Shown here in pieces: positions 1 through 11,164 of a stretch of 64,000 nt of DNA. Source of the DNA: Xanthostigma xanthostigma (Eukaryota > Arthropoda > Insecta > Raphidioptera > Raphidiidae); assembly GCA_963575645.1 (NCBI GenBank), contig OY754466.1, positions 9,898,001 to 9,962,000 on the forward strand. The letters are read 5' to 3'. The translations under genes and the position numbers were made by a program. Below the pieces are notes generated by a model. That model saw only the letters and a program-made list of their open reading frames with translations. It ran no database searches and was not told the DNA's origin. How positions within the stretch are numbered: position 1 is the stretch's first letter; each line of letters begins with the position of its first letter.

Positions 1-176
1 AGGTAGATAGACTGTATATTATAGACGCTCAACAGCTGAGCTCATCAGTGCTTTATCTGAGACATTCTGTATAATATATGTTTAGAACTAAAAAAGGCAA
101 CAAAAACCTCTCAAATCTGTTGTTACTCTGCAAACTTATCTCTATACAAATTTTCAGAATTCGCGTTAGTCATTAA

Positions 177-501
177 GGTAGTACGAACACCAAGGCAATT
201 TTAAATAAAAGGCTTGATTTTTTTTTTTATATGAAGTTGGACTAAGTCTAAACCAATTCTGAAAATTTTAGGGTGGGTTGCCCGATTATTTAAATAAATA
301 AATGACTTCAAAAGTAGGCATATTTAACATTGGCTTTATGGTAAAACGGTGGATGGATGATATGTTTTCATTGATTTCTCCGAAACTAGTCGGTGGAAAT
401 TAAAAAAAAAACTATTTAAATTAAAGTTAAAACCTTAATAAATCATTATTAATAAAAAAAACAAGCCTTTTATTTAAAATTGCTTTGGTGCTCGTACTAC
501 C
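177..501. mobile_element. MITE with 40-bp terminal inverted repeats
   Basis: The two ends are inverted copies of about 40 bp with two mismatches. The left arm begins GGTAGTACGAACACCAAG and the right arm ends with the complement, which reads GGTAGTACGAGCACCAAA. The interior is AT-rich with no ORF. I could not settle the target duplication, so the superfamily is open. Confidence 0.75.
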
Positions 502-1142
502 TTTTAAAAGGTTAAATAAAACCGATTTCTTTATGTGTAAAAACTGTTTTGAACGAACATTTCAAAGTGACATTTTTTCAAACTTTGCCATAAATATCAA
601 AAATAAATTTCGCCTGCATACCTACATATGAAATGCGCAAGTGGTTGTTTTATTGTAAAACTTCTAAATATTTTCTCGGAAAGTAAATTTGCATACGTGT
701 GCAGGCAGGTAGTATGTTATTTAACCGGGCGCAAAAACTTTTGTTGTAGAGAAAACAATATCTGCCAGACGTATAAAAGAATAAATCATGTCGTGGCAAC
801 ATAAGTAGGTGTTTCTTAAGTTTTGTATGAAATTATCGGAAGTTTGTTCAGTTGTGTAAAATTGTTTTCAAATGTCAGCAAAACGTCATACCTATACACA
901 TTCAAAGATAAATCTTCAAATGTGAATGTTATACAGAGTGGTCTTTTATGCAAGGTACTTGAAATATGCTTTAAAGATACTTAAAGCGTATCTTGCAAAA
1001 ACCTGTTTTTATGATTAGGTACCAACTTTTTTTTAAATATTGGTGAATACATTTAATATAACTTTTTCACTGATTTTGACTTGTATTTGACCGGTTTACG
1101 GTGTAATCAACACTAATAAATTTATTATTATTATTATTATTA
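502..1142. other. AT-rich stretch without recognised gene
   Basis: I see no ORF or recognisable element here. It ends in a short (ATT)n run at about 1125-1141, which directly abuts the Helitron-like element that follows. Confidence 0.5.
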
Positions 1143-1719
1143 CTAGAGTGACCTGTGCGAATTATTCGCACTAAATATATAATGATTATCACTTTACAAA
1201 ATTATTTTTTAAATATGATTGCAGGTATTCAATTCGTTTCTAATTTTGCACACTGCTTATAACGTTCTTCTTTTTGTTGTATTACGATATGGAGCTCAGA
1301 TGACAGATCGAAGAAATATTTTACTAAAATTGTCAAGTAGAGGCGCAAGTAGCAAAAGCGTTGTGCTAAGCCATTAGATGGCATCATGCAGCATTGCTGT
1401 GACATTGTTCAGCGTTGCTCGCTGTTTCAAAATTAAAGCCGTCAGATGGCAGTATGCAGTATTTACAATATGAAGGGCAGATGACAGATCGAAGTGTTGA
1501 CGTTTCAAAATTAAAGCCGTCAGATGGCAGACGTTGTTCAGCGTTGCTGTTAACTAATTAATTTACAAAAACAAAAGCAATAATAAATTTTTTAGTTGTC
1601 GATGTCAGTAGAGCAAGCAATTATCTGTAAAATGATATATAATTTATGTGGAGAAATTGTGTGGTTTTTTTCTAAAAAGGGAGGAAACATCTTAACCTCC
1701 AACGTATTAATATATATGA
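1143..1719 (-). mobile_element. Non-autonomous Helitron-like element, copy 1
   Basis: Read on the minus strand, the element starts TCATATATATTAATACG after an A. It ends with the hairpin GTGCGAATAATTCGCAC (1155-1171), eight bases and then CTAG before a T. TC at the 5' end, a hairpin and CTRR at the 3' end, and insertion between A and T are the Helitron hallmarks. Two further copies (11688-12086 and 14790-15375) share both ends. There is no Rep/helicase ORF, so it would depend on an autonomous partner. Internally it carries duplicated blocks around AAAGCCGTCAGATGGCAG. Confidence 0.72.
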
Positions 1720-1723
1720 TGAT

Positions 1724-1858
1724 AAGGCCGCTGCACACGAGGCTGGTTTTCCCGCTAGAATCACTGCTGACCGGCAGGCTGGCTACGTGTTTGGAAATGA
1801 CGTCACTGCGGGTTCGCACATAATGTATTTCAAAATTAGAACCGGGGTTATTTTTCAA
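1724..1858. mobile_element. Partial MITE with GGCCGCTGCACACGAG terminus
   Basis: It starts AAGGCCGCTGCACACGAGG, the terminal sequence of the fuller element at 47486-47908, and continues with the same subterminal GACGTCACTGCGGG and TTCAAAATTAGAAC blocks. The other end is missing. It lies immediately beside Helitron-like copy 1. Confidence 0.6.
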
Positions 1859-1929
1859 AAGTTTTGACTGTATATGTATCCTATTTCTCTATATCTAGTA
1901 CATTCGGGTGGGTAGACGTTCTTTTAGCG

Positions 1930-2465
1930 CAGAGGTTCCCAAACTTTTTTGTCTCGTAGACCACTTGCCATGTTTTTCGGTGTTTGGGTAGACCCACTGC
2001 TTATCTGATATTGATTTTTTGCAAATTCATTAATTTCAAATGTATTTTTCACAAACGGTATAGTGCTACTCACTTTGAACGATTTAAATTTATAACGGTA
2101 GTGAATGTAGTGTGAAATGTTTAGTTTTATACATTTATTAATTAGATTCAAATTAAACGAACCAAATTAAAATTTACTTTCTGTTACATAAAATAACTAA
2201 GCAAAAAATAATGCTTTTAGTGTGAGGGATGAACCTGATGCTTTAATAATAAATTTTCAACATTTGGCATCAATTTAGTTAGATTTAATCTTAAATCTCT
2301 TCGGTTAACGATGCCCAGTTTGTTTCTTTTTTTGTTAGGAGATTCACTATCGTTGACCCCCATTTTCATTTCATGGACCCCCAATTTTTTTTCCCGCTGA
2401 CATGGACCCCTTGCAAGTTGTCGTCGACCCCTGGGGGTCGATATAGACCACTTTGGGAATCACTG
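1930..2465. mobile_element. Non-autonomous hAT element with perfect 8-bp TSD
   Basis: The left end reads CAGAGGTTCCCAAACTTTT and the right end, reversed, reads CAGTGATTCCCAAAGTGG. These are hAT-style CAGNG ends. The element is flanked on both sides by the same 8-bp target duplication TTTTAGCG (1922-1929 and 2466-2473). It has no transposase ORF. The perfect duplication fixes both boundaries and suggests a fairly recent insertion. Confidence 0.85.
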
Positions 2466-2473
2466 TTTTAGCG

Positions 2474-3518
2474 ACTGAACTACATTAAATAAAATAATAT
2501 AAAAAAAAAACACTTTTAAAAATAATAAGGAAAGACAGGAAGCATAATAAAGCGCCGCGCTCTGCAAACAGCGGTTTTTAGACGGTGCAGGCTGATGATG
2601 AAGACGCTTGTATGTTGTGGCGATGTGGTGATGAAGAATATCGTCCGCGTCGAGACAAGAAGAAGAAAAAGAAGTTGTGCGAGTAAAGAAACGTGGAGGA
2701 AAGCGCGAACTGTCACCGCTTTCGATACGAGCAATAACAATTTGTTGTGATATATTGTATCACCTATACCCAGAGGCGAACGCCTCAAATGTAGACGGTT
2801 TTCAAAACTGCAGCACTACACATTCAGATGCATAGCCAATTTATTCGATGAAAATAAACAGTGGAGAATAGGCATGATGACAGTATAAAAGAATCAAAGA
2901 ATAAATGGTTTTTGAGAAGAGTATAATTGTTGAAACGATTCTAATAAATGATCCAGTGTTAATATAAACATTCAGATTAATAAGTTTTTTAATAAAATCA
3001 AAGTATAAAATACTGCAATCGGCCATGTTAACTCAAACACCGAATGACGTCACGTCTTCTTAAATCAAAAAGAATATAAACGCTTGAAGTAAATAATAAT
3101 GTCGCTTGAATGTTTGTTGCGAATTTTTGAGGCTAGTTATCTCGCAGCCATATAGTCCGTTTATTACTAAATACCTACTTTTAGGAAAATATTTAATATA
3201 AATCATATCATTAAGTAAATACCTATCTATGAAATACCTCTGCATCGCAGTTCTACACCCATAAATACAACATCTAATGCCAGTTGTCATTTAGGCGTGA
3301 CGTCAAAAACGGAGGCCATGACACCTACGAGCGTTTTCGCGCTTAATTCAAAACAGAAAGATAGAAATGCAATAATTTGCGTTAAAATTTAATTTAAGCT
3401 GAAATAATGTTTTTTTTTCGGAAATAGTAGACGCCTACCTATATCATGAAACGGGATTTCATAATGTCTATTGTAGAGTTCAAACGCTCTAAGTTGAACA
3501 CCGCTGTCATATTATGTC
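2474..3518. other. Unassigned region, no gene recognised
   Basis: No ORF here looks like a protein. The region includes two TGACGTCA-type (CRE-like) palindromes near 3048 and 3298, the second followed by GCGTTTTCGCGC. The same pairing recurs near 42340, so these are probably shared repeat sequence rather than gene control sites. Confidence 0.4.
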
Positions 3519-3520
3519 TA

Positions 3521-3903
3521 AAGGCCCCCATACACCTCGTTCTTTTTTGGCAGTTTTTACCGTACGGGCAAAACTGTACGGGTAAACACGAACAACGACC
3601 ATATCCATACACTAGGCGTTGTTTCGTTCAGTTTTTCTGAAGTCGTTGCATCATCTGATCTGCTTTGATGGATCCTACAACGTTACAGAGTCGAACAAAA
3701 CCCGTCCTTTTTAACTGTGTCGTCACACACACTGGCTGACTTGAACGCCACGTTTAAAACGGACGGTTTAAATCAAGCAGCAGCAGATATTTTTGAACGC
3801 CGGTAAGAAGGACGGTTTTTGGCCACACACCGACCGTTTTACCCGTACAGTTTTACCCGTGCGGTTAAAACTGCCAAAAAAGAACGAGGTGTATGGGGGC
3901 CTT
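3521..3903. mobile_element. MITE with ~67-bp TIRs and TA target duplication
   Basis: Both ends start AAGGCCCCCATACACCTCG and stay complementary for about 65 bp with few mismatches. The inner arm carries repeats of the type ACCCGTACAGTTTTACCCG. TA flanks both sides (3519-3520 and 3904-3905), which suggests Tc1/mariner-type mobilisation. There is no ORF. Confidence 0.75.
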
Positions 3904-4369
3904 TATGGCAGAGTTTTATGTTTGAAAGTATAGATAACAGTTGACTAAGCAAGGATAAATATTTAACCTTCAGCCAGTCGCGTTAAAATCTCAATCACCT
4001 TTCTGAGCTTAATTATATCATCAGTGAGCCTTCGGCAAGGACTTATTATCTTCCAATGTTTTTTACCTAAAACCAGGTTACAATTTGAGAGATGTTTCTC
4101 GCAGGTCCACCTACTTACAGTCTGTTGGACATTTCAGTTACACAGATGGAGTAACAACGAACCTATAAAAAAATAGTTCAACGGCGTCAATTCGCTGCGC
4201 TGAATTAGTGCGCAAAACATCGATTGTTCCGTCCTTTGAATGAAGCTATTATCCATAAGCAATCGGAAGGTGTACTCTCTTTGATAAAGCAACAATCATT
4301 TAAACATATTTAATGTAGTTTAAACAGTAATTTCAAAAAGAACCCAATAGATGGCCCATTCTTTATAAT

Positions 4370-4672
4370 ATAAAAAAAATATAGTTTAAAAAAAACTAAA
4401 CAACACGCTTTATATCGAACTAAAAAGTAAAAAATATTTTTTAAAAATAAGCTTACAACAATAATCAATAAAAAATACTAGTATTATTGTGAAAAAAGCG
4501 TGGGGCGCTCGATGTACGAAAATGTGGAACAAAGCGCCCCACGCTTTTTTCACAATAATACTAGTATTTTTTATTCATTATTGTTTTAAGCTTATTTAAA
4601 AAAAATATTTTTTACTTTTTAGTTCGATATACCTAAAGCGTGTTTTTTAGTTTTTTTTTAAACTATATTTAT
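4370..4672. repeat. Large foldback with ~140-bp arms
   Basis: The arms 4370-4508 and 4533-4672 are nearly perfect inverted copies around a 24-base spacer. The innermost stem contains GCGTGGGGCGCT. The outer arm includes the motif CTAAAAAGTAAAAAATATTT, which also occurs in the next foldback at 5.4 kb, so the two may be related families. It would form a long stem-loop if transcribed. Confidence 0.75.
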
Positions 4673-4734
4673 TTTCCACTTTTTAGTTCGATTTATTGTC
4701 AAAAAATTGTCAATTTTTTGTTTCGGTGTGAACG

Positions 4735-4812
4735 AGATTAGAACCCACGGCCCGTGATTCCGAGAGTTGACGTCAGCGAAGACCCGTGCCTTAGACCGCA
4801 CGGCTAACCACT
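4735..4812 (-). pseudogene. tRNA-like sequence (tRNA remnant or SINE head)
   Basis: On the minus strand there is a box A-like GGTTAGCCGTGCGGTCTAAG and a box B-like GGGTTCTAATC. They are separated by extra sequence, as in tRNAs with a long variable arm (Ser/Leu type). Box B deviates from consensus and I could not fold a good acceptor stem, so this is a degenerate tRNA-derived sequence at best. Confidence 0.35.
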
Positions 4813-5347
4813 GTAGTTACAGTGCTGGCATATTATAGGTACTACAGTAATAAACCGCTTGCTGTATTCCAAACGAAGGTTACAAACAAACATACATACA
4901 AACTTACAAGTGAAGTTAATATAAAGCGTGTTAAATATAGTGTTTGTGATCCTTCTTATTTTAAGAACTCATTTTCTCAGTAGTCCCCGAAAAAGGCTCC
5001 AGACGACAAATACCAGATACGTGTGGTATCTGTGGTCATCAATATCGATCTAGAGTGAAAATGAAAATATCGCTGCAGGATAGTGTTCTTGTCCTCTGTG
5101 TTCGCGAAGACAAGACGAAAATAGACACTGCCTCTGGGAACTTTAAGCCTGTTAATTTTCCAACTGCTAAATAACGGAAATCCCCCTTATAAAATTTAAA
5201 TAAAATACGGTGTGTTCCCGATAATCGGACCCTCAACTAGTTGAGCGTTTCTTATTAATGCTGGTGCAAGGTACAAACTCGATACGGTCGGGAGAGAGAA
5301 ACATTCGTTTTTTTATGTTTTCTGAAACTTCTGTATACATTCCATCT

Positions 5348-5551
5348 AAAAAATATTTTTAACAAAAAAATTGAACCGATTTCACACTAAAAAGTAAAAA
5401 ATAATTGCGTATTGAAATGTTTTGGAGTCGGTGTCACCCAAAATAAAATCTATTCCGAGAACTACACCGACTCCAAAACATTTCAATACGCAACTATTTT
5501 TTACTTCTTAGTGTGAAGTCAGATTAATTTTTTTGTTAAAAATATTTTATT
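5348..5551. repeat. Foldback element with ~88-bp arms
   Basis: The arms 5348-5436 and 5464-5551 are inverted copies. The stem includes TTGGAGTCGGTGT and its complement, and the spacer is about 27 bases. No ORF is present. Confidence 0.7.
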
Positions 5552-5574
5552 TTTCTCTTTTTAGTGTTAATCTT

Positions 5575-5835
5575 ACACTAAAAATCGGTGAACATACATA
5601 AAAAACATTATGCGTGTCTTTGAAATTTGAGAGTTTCCCTCGATTTCTCCGGATTCCACCATCAGATCCTGACTTGGTTCCGATGGGACCACCTCTGAGG
5701 TGCACTCTTTCGAATAAAAAAAATATTTGAAAATCAGTCCATAATTGACGGAGAAATCGGTGAACATACATAAAAAAAATAAATAAAAAAAATATACAGA
5801 CGAACATAGAACCTCCTCCTTTTTGCTGAAGTCGG
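5575..5835. repeat. Retroelement-tail-like block with 22-bp direct repeat
   Basis: A 22-base sequence beginning AAATCGGTGAACATACAT occurs at 5582-5603 and again at 5754-5775. The block ends in AACCTCCTCCTTTTT and GTCGGTTAA, a combination I associate with common lepidopteran retroelement tails (from memory). The protein-looking reading frames here are not convincing. Confidence 0.4.
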
Positions 5836-6176
5836 TTAAAAATTCTGTAGACAGCTTCTTTGATTAAAACTTAAGTTCTTCAAACGACAAGTGACTTTTA
5901 CACCGTTCTGTATGCTATAAGTATAGAGCGCAGATCTAGGTCTGTGTGCATCATAAAATACGTGAAAAGTAGTATAAAACAAATTAAAATAGTTTATAAC
6001 TCGAAGTCGATATAGCTACTATACTATTTTAAATGCAAATTTTTGCATTTAACTTTTTTATGCAATCAATAAATTCGATCATATTAATTGTTTATATAAC
6101 GAAAAATATATATAAGCTTATATCCATAAAATTTACTTACCAATATATAAAATATATATTTTTAGCATTAACAGTT

Positions 6177-6282
6177 CTGAAGATGGTCCAAATTCGTACT
6201 AAAACGTGAATTGTTTATTGATTTTAATAAAGATTGTATAAAAAATTAGTCGAAATTTTTATTTATCTATATACTAATATTT
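6177..6282 (+). mobile_element. Decayed Penelope-like tail with hammerhead-like core
   Basis: It contains CTGAAGATGGTCC followed by ACTAAAACG and then TAGTCGAAATTTTTATTTAT. The layout resembles the CTGAAGA / GGACCGAAACG / GTCGATAATTTTATTTAT tail of the copies at 8.7-9.1 kb. The stem pairing is decayed in this copy. Confidence 0.4.
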
Positions 6283-6660
6283 TAAAGAGAAAAGATTTGT
6301 ATTTTTGTTTGTAATGAATAAACTAAAAAACTACCGGACCGATTTTAAAAATTATTTCACTAATAGAATGCTACATTATCACTGAGTAACATATAGGTTA
6401 TATTGTTAATCGAGTTAAATTAGGGGTCCCTACGAAAACAATCTATAACTCAAAATTTGTCCGTCCGACAAAAACTTTTGAAAATTATAAATTGGTTTGG
6501 GAATTAATATTTAGCTTGACACCTTTCTTCGTGAGTATTCTTGTGTGATATTTATTAAACTTAAAGAAAATATTAAATTTTTTGTGCTTAACCCCTCCTC
6601 CCCAGAAAAATATCTACGCCTTTGGCTGGGACGAACCACTAGTTTGTATAATAAAATCAC
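6283..6660 (+). mobile_element. Probable LINE 3' tail (RTE-type)
   Basis: It includes AAAAAACTACCGGACCGATT, the style of text seen in RTE-type 3' ends elsewhere in the window (compare 55.2 kb). It also has GGCTGGGACGAACCACTAG near its far end. No coding capacity remains. Confidence 0.4.
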
Positions 6661-7554
6661 ACGTTAACAAAGATGTGAATATTAAATCGTATTATTTTTC
6701 TCAAAACATTTTTGTTGAGTAAAAATTAAGATTTTTAGAATGTTTAGACGGATTAAAAGTTTTTATAGCCAGGCATATTTATGCCTTAATTTCTGTCTTT
6801 TCAAAGGCATACGGAAAGTTACTTTTTATGTGGAATAATTTTTTATGGTTAATAAAATTTACAGTTCGGTGTTGGGTTTAAATATAAGATATTGCTTTGT
6901 TACCTGGGTAAAAAATGCCAATCTCAAAAGTCACAAAATATGTCCTCTTTTATGTACGTATTGCCAAAGAACCGTTAAGTTGGGTAAAATAAATAACATT
7001 TTCAATTAAGAGTAAATTGGATACGAAAATGAAAAAAACTTTTTAATTAGCGGAATCACTGGCAATAAATTAAATGTCTTTTTGTATCAATTATTTAACA
7101 GACCATTAACATTCCGTTTAGGTCGATACTCAGTTTTATTTCTATACGCAATAAAAATCTATCTAGTTTATTACTATGAAGTACGTACATCCATCTTGTA
7201 GACAATCTGCTAACTTTGGACAGTTTTTCAAGTTGACAGCTACGAAATAAATTGTTATAAAAAGCGTTGTGTCACTGTAAAAGTGTAAAAGTTGTTGACT
7301 CATTGTTTTAACTATAACCGTAGATAGGGGAGAGGGGGGTTAGTTGATACAGGGGCAAATGGTTTGTATACGTTGTGTCAATACTTCATTCACAAAACTA
7401 GCAATGACAATTTTAGTTGCTTTTCATCTTCTTTCAATTGTCTTTTCAAATTTTGTTATCGAACTGTCAAATTTAAATACCCAATCCTAAAACTGGCAAC
7501 AGCCATGTTAAATAGAAAAATTACAATATGCTTTACTTTTAAAAATTTTTAACC
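6661..7554. other. AT-rich stretch, no gene recognised
   Basis: I see no element ends and no convincing ORF. The small 62-residue frame at 7364-7552 is low-complexity and probably fortuitous. Confidence 0.4.
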
Positions 7555-7760
7555 GATTCCAAAAAAAAAGTAGAGTAGGTACATGTTGTATTTTTTTTTT
7601 GTATGTTTGTCCGTCGATATTTTCGCCGGCTGTGGACCGATTTCGATTATTCTTCTTTTATTCGATAGAGTATGTTTCAAAGCTAGTCCCATATAAATTT
7701 TAGCAAAATCGCTCAGCCACTTTTTAGAAACTTAGCAAAAATCAAAAAAATATTGTAAAA
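7555..7760 (+). mobile_element. LINE-like 3' tail remnant
   Basis: Text such as TTTGTCCGTCGATATTTTCG and GGACCGATTTCGATTATTC is of the kind found in lepidopteran LINE 3' untranslated tails. No ORF is present. The assignment is from general resemblance only. Confidence 0.35.
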
Positions 7761-7825
7761 GTTGTAGTTGTCGGCGTGAACGTTGCCCTTCGGTCTCATT
7801 AGACACTGAAAAGTTAAAAATAAAA

Positions 7826-8035
7826 AACTGTTTTTAAAAAAATTAAAACTCCTTCATAAAAGAATCATTAAAAAGCATAAAATAACCAAAGTTTTGAGGT
7901 TGGCACCTATGTAATTACTATATAGTTTTATGTACATATAGTTATATTAAATATATAGGCGCCGACCTCAAAATGCTTGCTATTTTACGCTTTTTAGTGA
8001 CCCTTTTTTAAGCAGGTTCATTTTTTAAAAGTTTT
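7826..8035. repeat. Imperfect foldback
   Basis: The blocks around AGTTTTGAGGTTGGCACCTAT and its inverted counterpart containing GGCGCCGACCTCAAAATG pair imperfectly through about 90 bases each side. The stem tip motif GAGGTCGG also occurs at the centre of the foldback at 39.8-40.2 kb. Confidence 0.5.
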
Positions 8036-8654
8036 TTATTTATACGTATAAGAAAACTGCAATAATATGGGAACTATTTTTTTTTTGTATAAAAATAGTT
8101 TATGTATAAACTAGCCTCCTTTTCCCCTACTGTATTCCGAAGTATTGATTCACCGAATACCAATGTTAGGTGATATCTACACTTTACAGCTCACCAGAAA
8201 TTACGATAAACTTTGTAAGTTTTACATTCTGATTTGATGTAATTTACGGTACAAAAACGTTTATTCTGTTACAAGTCTGTAATTTCCACGCAACAATTAC
8301 AATTGTTATTGCGAACGTAATATTTGTAAATACGTAGTTTAAACGGATGACCAATCGAATTTTTGTCATTCTAGACACTTTTTTTTTATTGTAAAAAAAA
8401 TCTGTTGAGCGCTCAATGAACCAAAACAAATGAATACGAGTTTAGAAGCCTATTCATTGTAATATTAATTGAGATACTAAAAAATATTGTGGTGCATAAA
8501 GCGCTCAACAAATTTTTGTTAAAAAGCGACTAAAATGGCAAAAATTCAACAAATATGCAGTCACATGGCGCTTTTAAGTCACTTGCAATTTTTTCCCTTA
8601 CCATTTTAAAATAAATGTAAAGATCACTACCTAAACTTCATATAAATATAATCA

Positions 8655-9092
8655 AATGGCTAAAATTATCGACCAATTTTTTCCGACTGAACATTGACAA
8701 GAAATTATAAAATTATAATTCAATATTTCAATAGATGACGTTTCGGTCCGGATTTTCTTCAGAAATAATCTAAAAATTATAAAAATCTACTTATTTTCTA
8801 ATAGAATTAATATTGAATTTTTTATTTTTGAAATATTAATAAAAAATTAATAACAAACCTATTTCATTAATATTTCAAAAATAAAAAATTCAATCTTAAT
8901 TCTATAAGAAAATAAGTAGATACTAATTCATTTTTATATTTTTTAGATTATTTCTGAAGAAATCCAAATCCGGACCGAAACATCTATTGAATTATAATTT
9001 TTTAATTTTTTGTCAATATACAGTCTGAAAAAATTGGTCGATAATTTTATTTATTTGAAGAGTTCTATTAAGACGTTAATCTAAGATTTAAA
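8655..9092. mobile_element. Palindromic Penelope-like dimer with hammerhead-like cores
   Basis: Two ~200-bp arms (about 8661-8860 and 8862-9058) are inverted copies. Each carries a core of the form CTGAAGA, a short stem-loop and then CCGAAAC: on the minus strand in the left arm (about 8741-8766) and on the plus strand in the right arm (8954-8981). CNGANGA...GAAA is the conserved hammerhead core, and hammerheads are known in terminal repeats of Penelope-like elements. The right side ends in TTTATTTATTTGAAGAG and GACGTTAATC, a 3' end shared with 31.6, 49.7 and 52.1 kb. No reverse transcriptase ORF is present, so the family name is an inference. Confidence 0.5.
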
Positions 9093-9328
9093 TAATATAA
9101 TGGCTTTAATAAAAACTTTGAATTTTCCTTTATCGTTCTTGTGCGGTAATACTGACGATGGGCACATAGTGTATTCGTGTAATGAATTCCGTGTGTGCAG
9201 TGATTAGGGTACCTCTAATCCGATTAAAATCAGACACTACACGAGTTTAAGAAGGTATGCGAGCGTGTAGCACTCATCCGCACTCGCACTGACACATGTT
9301 TAGATGAGACATGTGGCTGCTTATAATA
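9093..9328. other. Unassigned stretch
   Basis: Mixed-composition sequence without an ORF or element ends that I recognise. Confidence 0.35.
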
Positions 9329-9721
9329 CAGGTGACCGATATTCCTCTCGGGAGGAGAAAAAATGCCTAATTTTGAATGATTTAACGTCTATCACTTGGG
9401 GGTCGGAAATTCGTCATTTTCGAAAAAATCTACTTCGGTTGTCTTTTTACAAAAATCCGAATTTTGGAAGTTAAAAATTACAAAAAAAAATATTCTCACT
9501 TTTTGGACTGACTTTTTTTATGATCTGATAGCTTACTAATTGGCCAACCTTCCTAAAGGTAAAAACTACGAAATTTACTGTTAGATTTCATGTTGTGTGT
9601 TAAAACTTAATAAATAAAAAGTAAAAAATTCTTCAGAGTAGTGTAATTATAAGGTTAAATCAATTCATATTAGTTATAGTTTCTTCTTCCGAGAGGAATA
9701 CGAGCAATTACCAGTCACCTT
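9329..9721. mobile_element. MITE with TIR around TATTCCTCTCGG
   Basis: The left end reads CAGGTGACCGATATTCCTC. The reversed right end reads AGGTGACTGGTAATTGCTCG followed by TATTCCTCTCGG, so the arms match apart from about nine extra bases on the right. No ORF is present and the target duplication is not clear. Confidence 0.5.
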
Positions 9722-9799
9722 GTATACAGTACGTAAACCTGTAAAGTGTTAAGCTTTGGGACAAAATGAATGGATCAGAATAGCCATTACTTCGCATAG

Positions 9800-10026
9800 T
9801 AAACTAGAGGCCCTGTCCGGCTTTGTCCGAATTTGTTTTTGTCGACTTACGTTGCAAAATTGGTTTCCACGAAAAGCGCTTTTATTTTAACGCGATAATA
9901 TATAGCCTATATGTCCATCCTGAAGGTCCGTTTTAAATACTGGTGAAAAATGTTTTGAAATCGGATGAGTAGTTTCAGAGAATACCTCCTACATCCTAAC
10001 TTTACCTCTTTAAAATATTAGTACAG
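9800..10026 (+). mobile_element. RTE-type LINE 3' tail (family 3)
   Basis: It contains CGACTTACGTTGCAAAATTG, CCATCCTGAAGGT, AAATCGGATGAGTAGTTTC and the terminal TATTAGTACAGATGA. The same order is seen in partial copies at 12.1, 14.3 and 57.7 kb. These are 5'-truncated tails with no coding capacity. Confidence 0.6.
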
Positions 10027-10328
10027 ATGAGAATTCATCCGCCGCGATAGTTCCTATAGATTATAGGCTTTGTAACTTAATGTTGCATTTGAGAAGCTTA
10101 AATTTATGTTTCACATCTGCCAGGCGTCCTACGACAGCTTCTAATTTTTTAAATATAATTTGCCATTAGTTTTGTAAATGTAATGAAAACTAGCTATTTT
10201 ATAGGAGGTATATGAAAAAAATACCTCGTACGTATTACGACTCGTATGAATGTTAAAACTCGCTGGCACTCGTTTTAAACGTAATGTCCTTCCTAGTCGT
10301 AATATAACCCATTAACGACATTGTACAG

Positions 10329-10546
10329 CGGTGTTTCCCAACACCACAGGGAGGCAATTTGATTGTTAAGGAGGGCAATTCAAAAATGGACTCGACACGA
10401 GTTTAACCCTTTCGCTTCGGGCCATTTATGCTAGATTTCGGTGCCAAATTTTTTAATATTAAAACTTATGTATGTTACATAGGGGTGCATAAGAATTTTA
10501 GAAAGACTAAGGTGGGGCATGACACAAAAAAGGTTGGGAAACACTG
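10329..10546. mobile_element. hAT MITE with perfect 8-bp TSD
   Basis: The ends CGGTGTTTCCCAAC and, reversed, CAGTGTTTCCCAACC form the terminal inverted repeat. The flanks carry identical 8-bp duplications TTGTACAG (10321-10328 and 10547-10554). At 218 bp with no ORF it is a miniature non-autonomous element. Confidence 0.85.
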
Positions 10547-10621
10547 TTGTACAGTGTACACTTTCAAACATCTCTTGAGATTATTGCATGATTACTATTT
10601 TTTTTTTTTGAGCGGTTGAAT

Positions 10622-10809
10622 CAGCCCCGGATCTAGGGGAGGGGGACAAACCGGGGCTCCCTGCCAAAATCATAATATAATATGGTTTAAAAATGCAAAC
10701 CGATATATATTTGCGAGTTTTTTTAAGTAATTTATCTCAAACGCTGGAAAGAGGGGGAGCCATTATCAAGTTTCTGCCCCGGTTCGAAAAAATCGTAGGT
10801 CCGGGGCTG
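10622..10809. mobile_element. hAT MITE (CAGCCCCGGATCTA ends)
   Basis: The left end is CAGCCCCGGATCTAG and the reversed right end is CAGCCCCGGACCTA. The 8-bp flanks GGTTGAAT (10614-10621) and GATTGAAT (10810-10817) match at seven of eight positions. A longer copy of the family lies at 49570-50407, itself carrying two insertions. Confidence 0.8.
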
Positions 10810-10817
10810 GATTGAAT

Positions 10818-11164
10818 AAAAAGGTTTAATCGAATTTCCGAACGTTATAGCCGACATGTGGTTATAGAAGACTTTTACTTTATATATATTTTAATATAGA
10901 GTACGTGGGAAATAAAATTAATTTTAATATTTCTCTGCCGAAAAAATAAATTATCTTTTACTTTTATATATGTATAATCTTTTGAAAGAAAACTTGGATT
11001 AAATAAATGACAGATCCAATCTTCAAACTGTTTGATTTGGAGCTTTGTAAAGGGTAAGCGAGAATTGAAAAAAGAAAAAACTCGGGTCGCAGTGCCAAAC
11101 CCTGCCGACAAAATAATGAATTTGCTAATTAATATATTGTGGTCTTAACAGTAATCTTCAATAA
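10818..11164. other. Unassigned stretch
   Basis: No gene or element ends recognised. The 78-residue minus-strand frame here is low-complexity and probably fortuitous. Confidence 0.35.

Noticed and set aside
2970..3340. CRE-like TGACGTCA sites as promoter elements
   Set aside because: The same sites with similar flanks recur at 40.6, 42.3 and 50.3 kb, some within repeats, so they are better explained as repeat sequence.
3446..3640. 64-residue frame
   Set aside because: It overlaps the left arm of the MITE at 3521, and the terminal repeat generates the open frame.
5547..5807. 86- and 64-residue minus-strand frames
   Set aside because: They run through a duplicated repeat block (AAATCGGTGAACATACAT), and their shared peptide comes from that duplication.
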